Assembly: GCF_900115625.1 (NCBI RefSeq)
Contig: NZ_FOXD01000014.1
Coordinates: 1-64,000, forward strand
Source of the DNA: Salibacterium halotolerans
GTDB taxonomy: Bacteria; Bacillota; Bacilli; Bacillales; Marinococcaceae
Reading direction: 5' to 3'
DNA length: 64,000 nt
Under the pieces are notes generated by a model. It was not told the origin of the DNA and made no database searches. It saw nothing but the letters and a program-made list of their open reading frames with translations. How positions within the stretch are numbered: the stretch's first letter is position 1; the number at the start of each line of letters is the position of its first letter. Shown here in pieces: positions 35,160 to 43,112 of this stretch. The position numbers were made by a program, and so were the translations under genes.

Positions 35160-35984
35160 CTACTGATTTTTTTGTCTTAATGACGATTGGTTTTGTACAA
35201 GAAGCCACGGACGCTCTTCTTCCCAATGCACTCTTCCGTTCACTTCAAACGTTTCTTTTACATTGTCGTCATTTAAAACGGTTTTTTTGTCCCCTTTTTG
35301 AATAATTCCGGCATCTTTTAATAATACGATACTGCCGACAGAAGCAGGGATTTCTTCTATGTGGTGAGTAACGTACATAAGGGCGGGAGCGTCGTCGAGT
35401 GACATGAGCGATTCAACAGAAGAGAGAAATTCTTCTCTTCCCTTTACATCAAGTCCTGTGCAGGGTTCGTCAAGCAGCAGCAGTTTCGGTTCAGCCATCC
35501 AGGCTCTGGCCAGCATCGTTCTTCGTTTCTCGCCCTGTGACAAACTCGCAAACGACCGATTCTGCAGTTCATGAATGCCGAAAAAAGACATCCAGGAAGC
35601 TGCTTTCTCTCTATCAACATCCGTCGTTGTTTCATAGAGACCGATAGAAGCGTAAAGGCCGCTCAATACGACTTCAAGAGCACTGTCCCCGGCACGGGTT
35701 CGGTAACGATCATCCAGTGTATCGCTTACCCAGCCGATTTCCCGGCGCAGTGCAGGAAGATCGATTCTGCCGTATTGCCCCTTCCAGCTCGTAACAGTAC
35801 CGGATGTCGGCCACACATAGCCTGCGATAACCTGCAGCAGTGTCGTTTTTCCGGACCCGTTTAAACCAAGCAGAGCCCACTGTTCCCCCTTGTTTATTTC
35901 AAAAGTTATGTTTTGGAGTCTGGATTTTCCCCCGGATGTAACATCCACATGATCAAATCTTAAAAGTTGTGATGAATCACTCAT
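35160..35984 (-). CDS. ylmA: ABC transporter ATP-binding protein, YlmA-like
   Basis: A 274-residue stand-alone ATPase. Walker A is ALLGLNGSGKTTLLQVI (about 38), the signature is SFASLSQGEKRRTMLARA (about 140), Walker B is PKLLLLDEPCTGLD, and the switch is YVTHHIEEIP. No membrane subunit is encoded nearby, so its partner or substrate is unknown; the family includes YlmA of B. subtilis. The ATG at 35984 follows GGCAGGGATAAA. A longer frame upstream has no ribosome binding site. Confidence 0.85.
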   Translation of the reverse strand: MSDSSQLLRFDHVDVTSGGKSRLQNITFEINKGEQWALLGLNGSGKTTLLQVIAGYVWPTSGTVTSWKGQYGRIDLPALRREIGWVSDTLDDRYRTRAGDSALEVVLSGLYASIGLYETTTDVDREKAASWMSFFGIHELQNRSFASLSQGEKRRTMLARAWMAEPKLLLLDEPCTGLDVKGREEFLSSVESLMSLDDAPALMYVTHHIEEIPASVGSIVLLKDAGIIQKGDKKTVLNDDNVKETFEVNGRVHWEEERPWLLVQNQSSLRQKNQ

Positions 35985-36205
35985 TTTATCCCTGCCTTCA
36001 TGAATTCTGTTTATATTTAAGAGTAACAAATGGAAGATTTGATTAACAGAATAACCCTTCATTTATAAATCAATAAAATTTTTTTATACTCCATCATGAA
36101 GGAACGGAGAATCTATTAACCATTCGAAAGTATTTGACTTTTATAATAAACGTGTTAAATTAAAATTGTTAAAAAAATATTTAATTAATCTAACAGTTTT
36201 AACAA

Positions 36206-36224
36206 AAAGGAGGACAGCATGTAA
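36206..36224 (+). promoter_or_regulatory. Start-stop mini-frame with perfect Shine-Dalgarno
   Basis: AAAGGAGG (36206-36213) is followed five bases later by ATG and immediately by TAA (36219-36224), about 80 bases before the glycine betaine binding-protein gene. Such a frame makes no peptide but could park a ribosome on the leader and affect mRNA stability or downstream expression. It may also be a relic of a lost gene start. Confidence 0.4.
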
Positions 36225-36306
36225 CATATGTGTTAAGATGATCATTTGCGTAAGCTGTTGATCTTGATGCATTGTGTAACACAAAATTTAAGGGGGATTC
36301 ATAAAC

Positions 36307-37245
36307 ATGAGAAAACTTACCTTACATTCTGTCATAGCGGCGTTGCTGCTTACTGGACTGACGGCCTGCGGCAGTGGAAGTTCCAACGATCAATCCGGTT
36401 CGTCGGAATCAGGAAACGACTCGTCATCGGAAGCAGGAAGCGACTCATCATCGGAAGCAGGAAGCGGCACTGAAACACTTCAGATGGGTCAGATAAACTG
36501 GGCAGAAAATATAGCCGTTACGAATATGTGGAAAGTTATTCTGGAAAACAGAGGGTATGACGTAAAGTTAAACAATCTTAATATGGGAACAACGATGAAA
36601 AGTGTATCCGAGGGCAGCCTGGACATCAGTTTGGAAATATGGCTCCCTGTTCAGGATCAGAACTACGTCGAACAGTACGGCGATCAAATTAATTTTTCCG
36701 ACGAAGTATGGTATGAAAATGCCAAAGTCGGACTCGTCGTGCCGGAATACATGGAAGACATCAACAGCATAAAAGATCTAAACGACAATGTCAGCAAATT
36801 TGAAGGTGAAATCGTTGGTTTTGACCCGGGGGCCGGTACAATGGAAGTCACCGGAGAAATGATCAACAAATATAATTTGGACTATGAGCTGCTGCCAAGT
36901 TCAGAACCGGCCATGCTGGAAGAAATCGATCAGGCCATTGCAAACGAAAATCCGATTGTCGCGCCATTGTGGAAACCACACGGTGTCTTCTCCAAGCACA
37001 ATCTGAAATTCCTGGACGATCCTAAAAACGTTTACGGTAAAACCGAACAGATTCATCACGCAACAAGACAGGGCTTTGCAGAAGATTATCCTAAACTGGA
37101 TCAATGGTTTAAAAACTGGAAAATGACCGACGACCAAATCGGCACCCTGATGACTGCTGTAAATGAAGCAGAACAGCCGATTAACGGCGCGGAAACATGG
37201 GTGGAGAACCATCAGGAACTCATCAGCGAATGGGTGGAAAAATAA
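36307..37245 (+). CDS. Glycine betaine/proline-betaine ABC importer substrate-binding lipoprotein (OpuAC-like)
   Basis: A 312-residue lipoprotein. The signal peptide ends LTGLTACGSG (Cys near 22), followed by a low-complexity linker with repeated SSSEAGSD units (about 28-57). The OpuAC domain begins QMGQINWAENIAVTNMWKVILE and includes SLDISLEIWLPVQDQNYVE, FDPGAGTMEVTGEM, NPIVAPLWKPHGVF and ADYP-like EDYPKLDQWFKNW. Trp/Tyr residues of this type cage quaternary ammonium ligands. No permease or ATPase gene adjoins, so it is an orphan binding protein that must partner a transporter elsewhere. GGGGGATTCATAAAC precedes the ATG. It ends at a strong shared terminator. Confidence 0.9.
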   Translation: MRKLTLHSVIAALLLTGLTACGSGSSNDQSGSSESGNDSSSEAGSDSSSEAGSGTETLQMGQINWAENIAVTNMWKVILENRGYDVKLNNLNMGTTMKSVSEGSLDISLEIWLPVQDQNYVEQYGDQINFSDEVWYENAKVGLVVPEYMEDINSIKDLNDNVSKFEGEIVGFDPGAGTMEVTGEMINKYNLDYELLPSSEPAMLEEIDQAIANENPIVAPLWKPHGVFSKHNLKFLDDPKNVYGKTEQIHHATRQGFAEDYPKLDQWFKNWKMTDDQIGTLMTAVNEAEQPINGAETWVENHQELISEWVEK

Positions 37246-37288
37246 AAAAATGTCCCGGCGGAATTTCAGGTCCGCCGGGACATTTTTT
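37244..37288. terminator. Bidirectional terminator
   Basis: TGTCCCGGCGGA (37251-37262) pairs with TCCGCCGGGACA (37271-37282), flanked by A-run and T-run, so it ends both the plus-strand binding-protein gene and the minus-strand HesB-like selenoprotein gene. Confidence 0.92.
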
Positions 37289-37293
37289 ATAGG

Positions 37294-37584
37294 TTAACAG
37301 CAGTCTCCTCCGGGAGCACCGTTCATGACAAGACCGAGTTGACCGTCTTCATCCGATTCAATATCAAGGGTCACCCCTTCAACATGCAAAAGGATCTGCT
37401 GTTCGATTGCTACGTGGATACCGTTAATTACTCTTTTTTCGTCGTCTTCTGCCGGCTCATCCAGAGCCAGACCAATATTGGGTCCGCTTCAGCCCATTCC
37501 GGAGAATACAACACGGATTGCGTTCATGCCGTGTTCTTCCATAACACCTTCGAGAAATTGTTTCGCTTGATCTGAAATCTGCAT
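37294..37584 (-). CDS. HesB-like selenoprotein (TGA read as Sec)
   Basis: A 96-residue HesB/IscA-like protein whose frame is crossed by a TGA at 37489-37491, codon 32. Before it the frame reads MQISDQAKQFLEGVMEEHG and AIRVVFSGMG; after it SGPNIGLALDEPAEDDEKRV, then NGIHVAIEQQILLHVEGVTLD, ending GGDCC. Cysteine occupies this loop in the ordinary A-type carriers, and HesB-like proteins with Sec here are a known selenoprotein family. After the TGA the mRNA can form CTGGCTC/GAGCCGG with loop TGGAT, a candidate SECIS. GAGGTG precedes the ATG at 37584. The Sec and the terminal Cys-Cys suggest redox or metal-cluster chemistry. Confidence 0.88.
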
Positions 37585-37609
37585 GTGTACTCACCTCTTT
37601 CCTGCCTCC

Positions 37610-37638
37610 ATTTTAGAGGAAACGTACACGTTTGAAAA
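37610..37638 (-). promoter_or_regulatory. Promoter of the HesB-like selenoprotein gene with a central palindrome
   Basis: On the minus strand TTTTCA (37633-37638) and TAAAAT (37610-37615) are 17 bases apart. The dyad AAACGTGTACGTTT (37620-37633) fills the spacer, a good position for a repressor. The same AAACGT/ACGTTT arms appear, more widely spaced, in the palindrome array at 15988-16123. Confidence 0.5.
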
Positions 37639-37647
37639 GTACGATGT

Positions 37648-38502
37648 TCAGGCCCGCTGCCGGAAGCGAAGAAAATTAGCCCCTGCTATTCCTTTTACCG
37701 TATCTTCATCAAAACGCTGCAGCAGCCACTCCACAAGGTCCGGAAATCCTGCAGGAGAAATCATGCCGTTCATTGTTTTTGAAATGCCGTCGAAATCAGA
37801 TCCAAAGCCGGTAATGGAGGCTGCTCCTAAACTGCATAGATGTTCCACCTGCCTGCCGAAATCCGAAAAATCAGCTTCTTCCGTCCCGTTTATAAAATAC
37901 GGATAAAACGTCAGCCCGATAAATCCCTCCTGCTTGATGAGAGCGCTGATCTGCTTATCCGTCAGATTGCGGGGATGATCGTGCAGCGCCCGGACATTTG
38001 TGTGACTGACGGCTGTTCTGCCGGCAAATTCAAGGGCCTGCCAGAAACTCTGCTCATTGAGATGAGCGGCATCGAGAATAATCTTGTGATCATTCATCCA
38101 TTCAATAATATCTTTTCCTTCATCCGTCAGACCGAATTGATTCGGCTGCTCACTGCCTGCAGCAAGCTGATTTTTTTCATTCCACGTCAATCCGGCCATC
38201 TCCAGACCAGCGTCTTTCAACCGCGTCCACTCTTTCAGATCGTCCCCGATCAGTGATGCCCCTTCAAGCGAAAGCATGAAATCCGAATCCTGTTTTGTTG
38301 AATCCTGTGTCAACGTTTGAAGCACACGGAGTTCTTCATTCAAAAGAGCATACTGTCTCTTGTTTGATAAAGATGGAGGAACAAAAAGAGCAGTATTCTG
38401 AAGCTGGACTCCTCCTTCGCGCAGTGTATCCCTGTTCACTACGGGAACAGAGCCCTCCGCTGATTTCCAAAGCATATCACAATGCGCATCTGCGATAAAC
38501 AT
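37648..38502 (-). CDS. Membrane-dipeptidase family protein (peptidase M19)
   Basis: A 284-residue zinc dipeptidase of family M19. The metal motif DAHCDMLWK is at the N-terminus, the bridging Glu is in MLSLEGASLI (about 105), His ligands are in ILDAAHLNEQSF (about 158) and VSHTNVRALHDHPRNL (about 178-190), and the Asp is in GFGSDFDGI (about 247). It cleaves dipeptides, possibly D-amino-acid or cystinyl ones. The ATG at 38502 is used because AAAAGGTTGCGG lies upstream. It lies between two genes with an in-frame TGA on the same strand: 42 bases after one and 63 bases before the other. Confidence 0.88.
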   Translation of the reverse strand: MFIADAHCDMLWKSAEGSVPVVNRDTLREGGVQLQNTALFVPPSLSNKRQYALLNEELRVLQTLTQDSTKQDSDFMLSLEGASLIGDDLKEWTRLKDAGLEMAGLTWNEKNQLAAGSEQPNQFGLTDEGKDIIEWMNDHKIILDAAHLNEQSFWQALEFAGRTAVSHTNVRALHDHPRNLTDKQISALIKQEGFIGLTFYPYFINGTEEADFSDFGRQVEHLCSLGAASITGFGSDFDGISKTMNGMISPAGFPDLVEWLLQRFDEDTVKGIAGANFLRFRQRA

Positions 38503-38544
38503 TATAAACCGCAACCTTTTTTATTCAAGGTATGCAGCTGGTCG

Positions 38545-38853
38545 TTACATCTTTCCTTTCACTTTTAACCGTGATGCCACCGTTTCGTTTTTGTTTTTCA
38601 CCATCCAGCCGAGTGTTGGATGATAATCGACATACGGCGCCGGGTTAAGGTGAAACAAAGAGTCCTCCCCGGTATAAGCATAAACGGGAGCAGCCTGCTC
38701 CATTTGTGCTGGTTCTTCCAGAACCAGGCGTACATCCACATCTGCAGCTCATGACCCGGACCAGTCCGCCTCGATTTTCAAAGCGGCGGGTACGTCAAAC
38801 GCCGCTGCGGCAAGTTCTGCCCGGTCCGTCATTTTAATAAATACCATCTCCAT
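38545..38853 (-). CDS. Second HesB/IscA-like protein with in-frame TGA, candidate selenoprotein
   Basis: A 102-residue frame interrupted by TGA at 38749-38751, codon 35. Before it: MEMVFIKMTDRAELAAAAF and ALKIEADWSGS; after it: AADVDVRLVLEEPAQMEQ, then APVYAYTGEDSLFHLNPAPY with VDYHPTLGWMVKN. The order (hydrophobic strand, G-x-Sec, LxLEEP, exposed strand, VDYxPTxGWMV) follows the HesB/IscA fold and parallels the gene at 37294. GGGAGG lies eight bases before ATG 38853. Downstream of the TGA, CTGGTTC/GAACCAG with loop TGGAA matches the position and loop of the other gene's stem. Alternatives are a nonsense mutation or a sequencing error. It lacks the C-terminal Cys pair. Confidence 0.75.
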
Positions 38854-38883
38854 CTGCTCTGCCTCCCTTTCTGGATTTTCGGA

Positions 38884-38919
38884 ATAAAAAAGGAGCTGCA
38901 CCTTTTGATACAGCCCCTT
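38884..38919 (-). terminator. Terminator after the cyclic-phosphate receiver gene
   Basis: AAGGAGCTG (38890-38898) pairs with CAGCCCCTT (38911-38919) with one mismatch; on the minus strand TTTTTTATT follows. Confidence 0.75.
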
Positions 38920-38933
38920 GTGCACTTGTGCAT

Positions 38934-39272
38934 TTAAGAGAATGTCAACGGCAGCGGTCTTAATGTTACTTTTACTCTTTCAGGAATTGTTCCTTTTCTT
39001 TTTCCTTCGAGTAAGTGCTGGTACATTTTTTTTCCTGCCGCAGCATTTGCCGAATGTATGGTAATTCGATCTGGATACTGTTCGTTTTCCAAGAGGTATA
39101 GAACAACTTCAAACCCATTGCTTTTATTACTGCCAAGATCATGATCGAGCGACAGATGAGACACGTGTTCATCGTCCTCCAGCAGCAGAATACATTCTTC
39201 CGCTGTTTTAACAAGGATATGATCCTCAGGTCCAGGCCTCACATCGTCAAGGAAAATGTTTCGTCGTTCCAT
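38934..39272 (-). CDS. Cyclic-phosphate-processing receiver domain protein
   Basis: A 112-residue single-domain receiver-like protein. It begins RRNIFLDDVRPGPED, contains VSHLSLDHDLGSNKSNGFEVVLYL (part: LSLDHDLGSNKSNG) and ITIHSANAAAGKKMYQHLLEG. These are features of the cyclic-phosphate-processing receiver family associated by others with RNA-end or nucleotide processing; its activity is not proven. The ATG at 39272 has AAAGGA nine bases upstream, better than the ATG nine bases earlier. It may be co-transcribed with nothing else, as a terminator follows. Confidence 0.82.
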   Translation of the reverse strand: MERRNIFLDDVRPGPEDHILVKTAEECILLLEDDEHVSHLSLDHDLGSNKSNGFEVVLYLLENEQYPDRITIHSANAAAGKKMYQHLLEGKRKGTIPERVKVTLRPLPLTFS

Positions 39273-39370
39273 TTCATCCATCCTTTACTACCTTGATAAC
39301 CCTGGGAACCGACCGATAATGATACCTTCCAATCCTATTTTATCAAAATTTCAGCAAAAATCCAACTATT

Positions 39371-42300
39371 CTATAACAATTCCCGGAGACCCTCGATGGC
39401 TGTTTCCAGGCGTTTTTGATTTTTTGCATCCTGTTCCTCATAGAAAGACTCATACAGATCAGCTGCGGTTCTTTCATACCATTTTAACGCATCATTCCAC
39501 TCTGTTGTCATCCAGTCTGCATACTGTTTCTTCAGTTCCTCCTGGTATTTTTTCAGATATGCGTCTCCATGGGGGCGGAGAACCTGCTCCAATTCATCTT
39601 TCAGTTGTTTATATTCCCCCTGCGTAAAAAACTCCCGATACGACCGGTATTTCTTGATAAATGAAAGGTCCTTCATGGCAGCAGGCAAAGAAGAATAAAC
39701 AGTCACTTCAGGTATCCGCTGTTTCGTTTCTTTTTCTACAAAAGCTCCGCCCAGCTCCTCCGGAAAGACGCGGGAAGCGTATTCCTGAAGACTTTCCCAT
39801 TTCCGCCTCAGAAAGTATTCCATCCGGATCATCGTCGCGCGCACTTCTTCTGCGAACAGATGAAACAACAACGTAATGAGCTCATTAACATACCGGTGAA
39901 GCTGCGTTTGAAAGTATTCCTTCTGAAAGCGGCCGGCATTCAACAATTCTTTATATTCATCAAAATACCTGTAAAATACACGCTGCTTCACATAAAACAT
40001 TAGTTCATCGAGTTCCTGCTCGACTTCCTTCCGATCGACCGATACATCATACTGCTGCATCCGCGTTTGAAAGTCCGCCACTTTCTTTTTGACTTCAGCT
40101 TTTTCGTTCTTTTTTTCCTCCTCTTTCTGTTGGAGAAAAACCTGATGGTTCCCGAGTGCCCGAATGGCGGATTCGATTTCCCCCAGCAGTTCCTGCTGCA
40201 GCGTTTCCTGCAGATTTAGATCCAGGAATGCATGGAAGGTATCAAGAAAGTACGACAGACCGGATGCGTACCGTTCCCCCTTTCCCGCTTTTCTCGCTGA
40301 AACCGGGGACACGCGCGGGGAATTTATTCCGGACCGCTCGAGTTGATTGGACACGTAGTCCAGTACTTGCTGCAGCTCCTTAACAGAGGAAGCCAGATCA
40401 GACGCGTTGACGAGGAAAAACATTTTATCATACGAAAAATAGTCTTTTGTCCGGCCGATCTGTTTTAAAAACTCCTGATCTGCTTTGGAAAACGCGTGAT
40501 TGTAATAGGTGACATAGATAAGAGCATTGGCTTCTTTTAGTTCACGAAACGCCGTCTGGGAATGCCTTCTGTAAACCGATCCAATGCCGGGAGTATCCGT
40601 CAGTACACATCCGGCGCGGGTAAAATCACAGTCGTAATAAATCGTAACCGAATCAATAAGAAGTAGTTCTTTTTCCTGTTCGCACATATCCCTGTACGTT
40701 TCTTCATTGGTTGTCACAAGCTGCCCCATCCTGTTATTGCTCATTGAAGCCGTCTCATGATATGTATCAAGCAGGTCGATTTCATCGGGTTGTAACAGAT
40801 CCAGTACAGTAAAGGTATCCTCGGTTTCGTCCTTTTTTTCTTTCCCGTTCTCCTCATCAGGAGTTAGCTGCGTGTTTCTCATGTCTTCTTTTTGGTCCGG
40901 CCACTCTTCAAACGTCTGCAGTTCACGTCCTGCTTTACCCAGTATGTCGTTCATGTCGCCGGTAATACCGGATGCTGACTTATAGACCAGCTCCACGCTT
41001 CGGTGGGGATGCTGCTCATCAGGATATTGTATCCGCTGTACACAGGCTGTAGTCGGGCTCGCAGAGACGCGCAGCACCGGCTCACCCAGGATGGCATTGA
41101 CAAGCGTCGATTTCCCCGCACTGAAACTACCGAAAAGAGAAACACGACAATTTTTTCCCCGTAACCGCTCTGCTTTTTTCTGCAGTGAACGCATCCGCTG
41201 CTCCATCTGCGGGATCTTCTGCACCAGAGAAACGGCCTGCTCTGCTATTTGCGCAGAGATTATGTTTGATTGACGGTAGGAAAAGCCGGTACGTTCCGGA
41301 ACCGGCGGATACAACGCCCCGATATCAATGGACGCTGGTTCATAGACCTGGGATAAAGGGCGGCCGGTTTCATCCTCCGCTGTGTCAAAACGGGAAGCCT
41401 CAAGCAAAACGGCACTTTCGTTCAGTCGTTTCGCATAATACGCAATTCTCTCATCCAGCCGGGATATCCTTTCGTCGATCCGGACGCGCTCCTCCCGTAC
41501 TTCCCACCAAAGGCTGCGTTCCTGCTGAAGACGTTCGATCTCCTGATTCTGAATCCTTCCCAACATTTGTTTCCACTCCGGCATCCATTCCCGCAGCAGA
41601 GCTTTATAATGTTTCCTGATCTGTTCAGCAAGGCTCCGGCAGAATACCGCGTTGTAGTTTACGCCGTGCCGTGATCCGTTTAACCGTGCTTCGGTAATCA
41701 GTGTTTCATCCGGCTCCCAATACAGAGAAAACAGGGTTCTTTTATGTTCCTGCCCGAATAAATGATAATACTGCATCGTCCGGCGCATCTCCTGTTGAAG
41801 CGGAATATCGATATAACTCTGCACATTTTCCCTGAGACTGTCCAGGAGCCGCTGTTTGGTTTCTGCTGCTTCTCTATGTACATGCTTTGGCTGCAGCCAT
41901 TTTCTCCAAATCGAAGCTTCCCTGAGAGAAGCAAGATAATCTTTTGCAGCATTTCTCGTATGATAAGGAGTGATTTTGGCATTTTCAAAGAGGTGGTCCA
42001 CCATTTTCACCACTTGAAACTCAAACTGCTCCGCCCAGAACGGCAGATTTTGAAGCTGGTTATCCAATTCCTCTATCAAACGGTCTATTTCATTCACACT
42101 CTGTTTCAACCGATTGTTGTTTTGATTACGGGTTTCCTGTGCTTTTTGACAGCGGACAGCCTCCTCCATTATCCGATATATCTGAAGCGCAGCGTGCCGG
42201 CTTCTTACGTGACCGGCCTGTTCTTGATCAAGGTGAAAAAGACGCCGGAGAGCTTCCCATCCTTTGGGCGAAACATCGGGAAACAATGCAGATATATAAT

Positions 42301-43045
42301 AAGTGCCTGATACGAAAAGACCGCGCCTGTTCCACGAGTCCATTATATGACGGTGGAACGTGTCAAAAGACTGTTCCTGCTCTTCGTGTTTATCCACTTG
42401 ATTTACGATCAATGCCGGTGAGACACCAAGTTCATTGATTTCTTGCAGCAATTCCTCATTGCCGGCCGATTCCACGTGTTGATAGTCGGTAACACAGCAT
42501 ACGATATCGGCCTCAGTAAACGATGAAACAGCTTTTCTCCGGTGTTGGGGGTCGGTAGAATCAATGCCGGGTGTATCTATGATTTTGACGTGTTCAGGAA
42601 GCTCGACCGACGGCGACTGGATGGAAAGTTCCACCACATGATCGGAAAGAAACCAGGAATCCAGAGCCTCCTCCTGCGGTATTTCTTTCCATTTCCCGGT
42701 TTCTGTATCACGGTAATGATAGAGTGGTTCCTTGTTGTATTGCAGGTGAACAAGATTGGCACTTGTCGGCACTGGATGGGATGGCAGAATATCGCTGCCG
42801 ATGATCCGGTTGAGAAGGGTGGACTTGCCGGCGGAAAAATGACCGAAGCACGCAATAGTCAAAAAGGAAGCAGAGAGTGTATCCGCTGTCGATGCTGTCT
42901 GCTGCTTCAACGCCGGTGTGAGCGAAATAATCGTATCATTTTGCAGTTCATGAAGAATGCGGCGCAGCTCGTCTTTCGAAAATTGAAGCTGTTCCACATA
43001 CGCTGCGCGTTCCTTTATGTTTATCTTTGTGCCTTTTTGCGTCAT
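39371..43045 (-). CDS. dynA: Tandem dynamin-like GTPase DynA
   Basis: A 1224-residue fusion of two bacterial dynamin modules. The first GTPase has CFGHFSAGKSTLLNRII (about 68), the switch Thr in VPTSANLVHL, DTPGIDSTDP and VNQVDKHEE. The second has LFGSFSAGKSTLVNAIL (about 640), SPTTACVQ, DTPGIGSVYR and LVNASDLASS. Long helical stalk regions follow each. B. subtilis DynA tethers and fuses membranes and protects against phage and pore-forming stress. The ATG at 43045 is chosen because GGGGGAGG lies just before it. Its length is close to the family's roughly 1190-1230. Confidence 0.95.
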   Translation of the reverse strand: MTQKGTKINIKERAAYVEQLQFSKDELRRILHELQNDTIISLTPALKQQTASTADTLSASFLTIACFGHFSAGKSTLLNRIIGSDILPSHPVPTSANLVHLQYNKEPLYHYRDTETGKWKEIPQEEALDSWFLSDHVVELSIQSPSVELPEHVKIIDTPGIDSTDPQHRRKAVSSFTEADIVCCVTDYQHVESAGNEELLQEINELGVSPALIVNQVDKHEEQEQSFDTFHRHIMDSWNRRGLFVSGTYYISALFPDVSPKGWEALRRLFHLDQEQAGHVRSRHAALQIYRIMEEAVRCQKAQETRNQNNNRLKQSVNEIDRLIEELDNQLQNLPFWAEQFEFQVVKMVDHLFENAKITPYHTRNAAKDYLASLREASIWRKWLQPKHVHREAAETKQRLLDSLRENVQSYIDIPLQQEMRRTMQYYHLFGQEHKRTLFSLYWEPDETLITEARLNGSRHGVNYNAVFCRSLAEQIRKHYKALLREWMPEWKQMLGRIQNQEIERLQQERSLWWEVREERVRIDERISRLDERIAYYAKRLNESAVLLEASRFDTAEDETGRPLSQVYEPASIDIGALYPPVPERTGFSYRQSNIISAQIAEQAVSLVQKIPQMEQRMRSLQKKAERLRGKNCRVSLFGSFSAGKSTLVNAILGEPVLRVSASPTTACVQRIQYPDEQHPHRSVELVYKSASGITGDMNDILGKAGRELQTFEEWPDQKEDMRNTQLTPDEENGKEKKDETEDTFTVLDLLQPDEIDLLDTYHETASMSNNRMGQLVTTNEETYRDMCEQEKELLLIDSVTIYYDCDFTRAGCVLTDTPGIGSVYRRHSQTAFRELKEANALIYVTYYNHAFSKADQEFLKQIGRTKDYFSYDKMFFLVNASDLASSVKELQQVLDYVSNQLERSGINSPRVSPVSARKAGKGERYASGLSYFLDTFHAFLDLNLQETLQQELLGEIESAIRALGNHQVFLQQKEEEKKNEKAEVKKKVADFQTRMQQYDVSVDRKEVEQELDELMFYVKQRVFYRYFDEYKELLNAGRFQKEYFQTQLHRYVNELITLLFHLFAEEVRATMIRMEYFLRRKWESLQEYASRVFPEELGGAFVEKETKQRIPEVTVYSSLPAAMKDLSFIKKYRSYREFFTQGEYKQLKDELEQVLRPHGDAYLKKYQEELKKQYADWMTTEWNDALKWYERTAADLYESFYEEQDAKNQKRLETAIEGLRELL

Positions 43046-43082
43046 GGATGCCTCCCCCTTTTCTTCCGGCATGTCCCAATAG

Positions 43083-43112
43083 AAAAACCGGCTTTTCTTA
43101 TATGCCGGTTTT
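43083..43112 (-). terminator. Terminator overlapping the EAL gene stop
   Basis: AAAACCGGC (43084-43092) pairs with GCCGGTTTT (43104-43112), continuing on the minus strand into TTTCT. It begins at the stop codon of the EAL gene. Confidence 0.8.

Noticed and set aside
36246-36473. 75-codon frame overlapping the glycine betaine binding protein start
   Set aside because: It is a shadow of the repetitive SSSEAGSD linker in another frame, with no family match.
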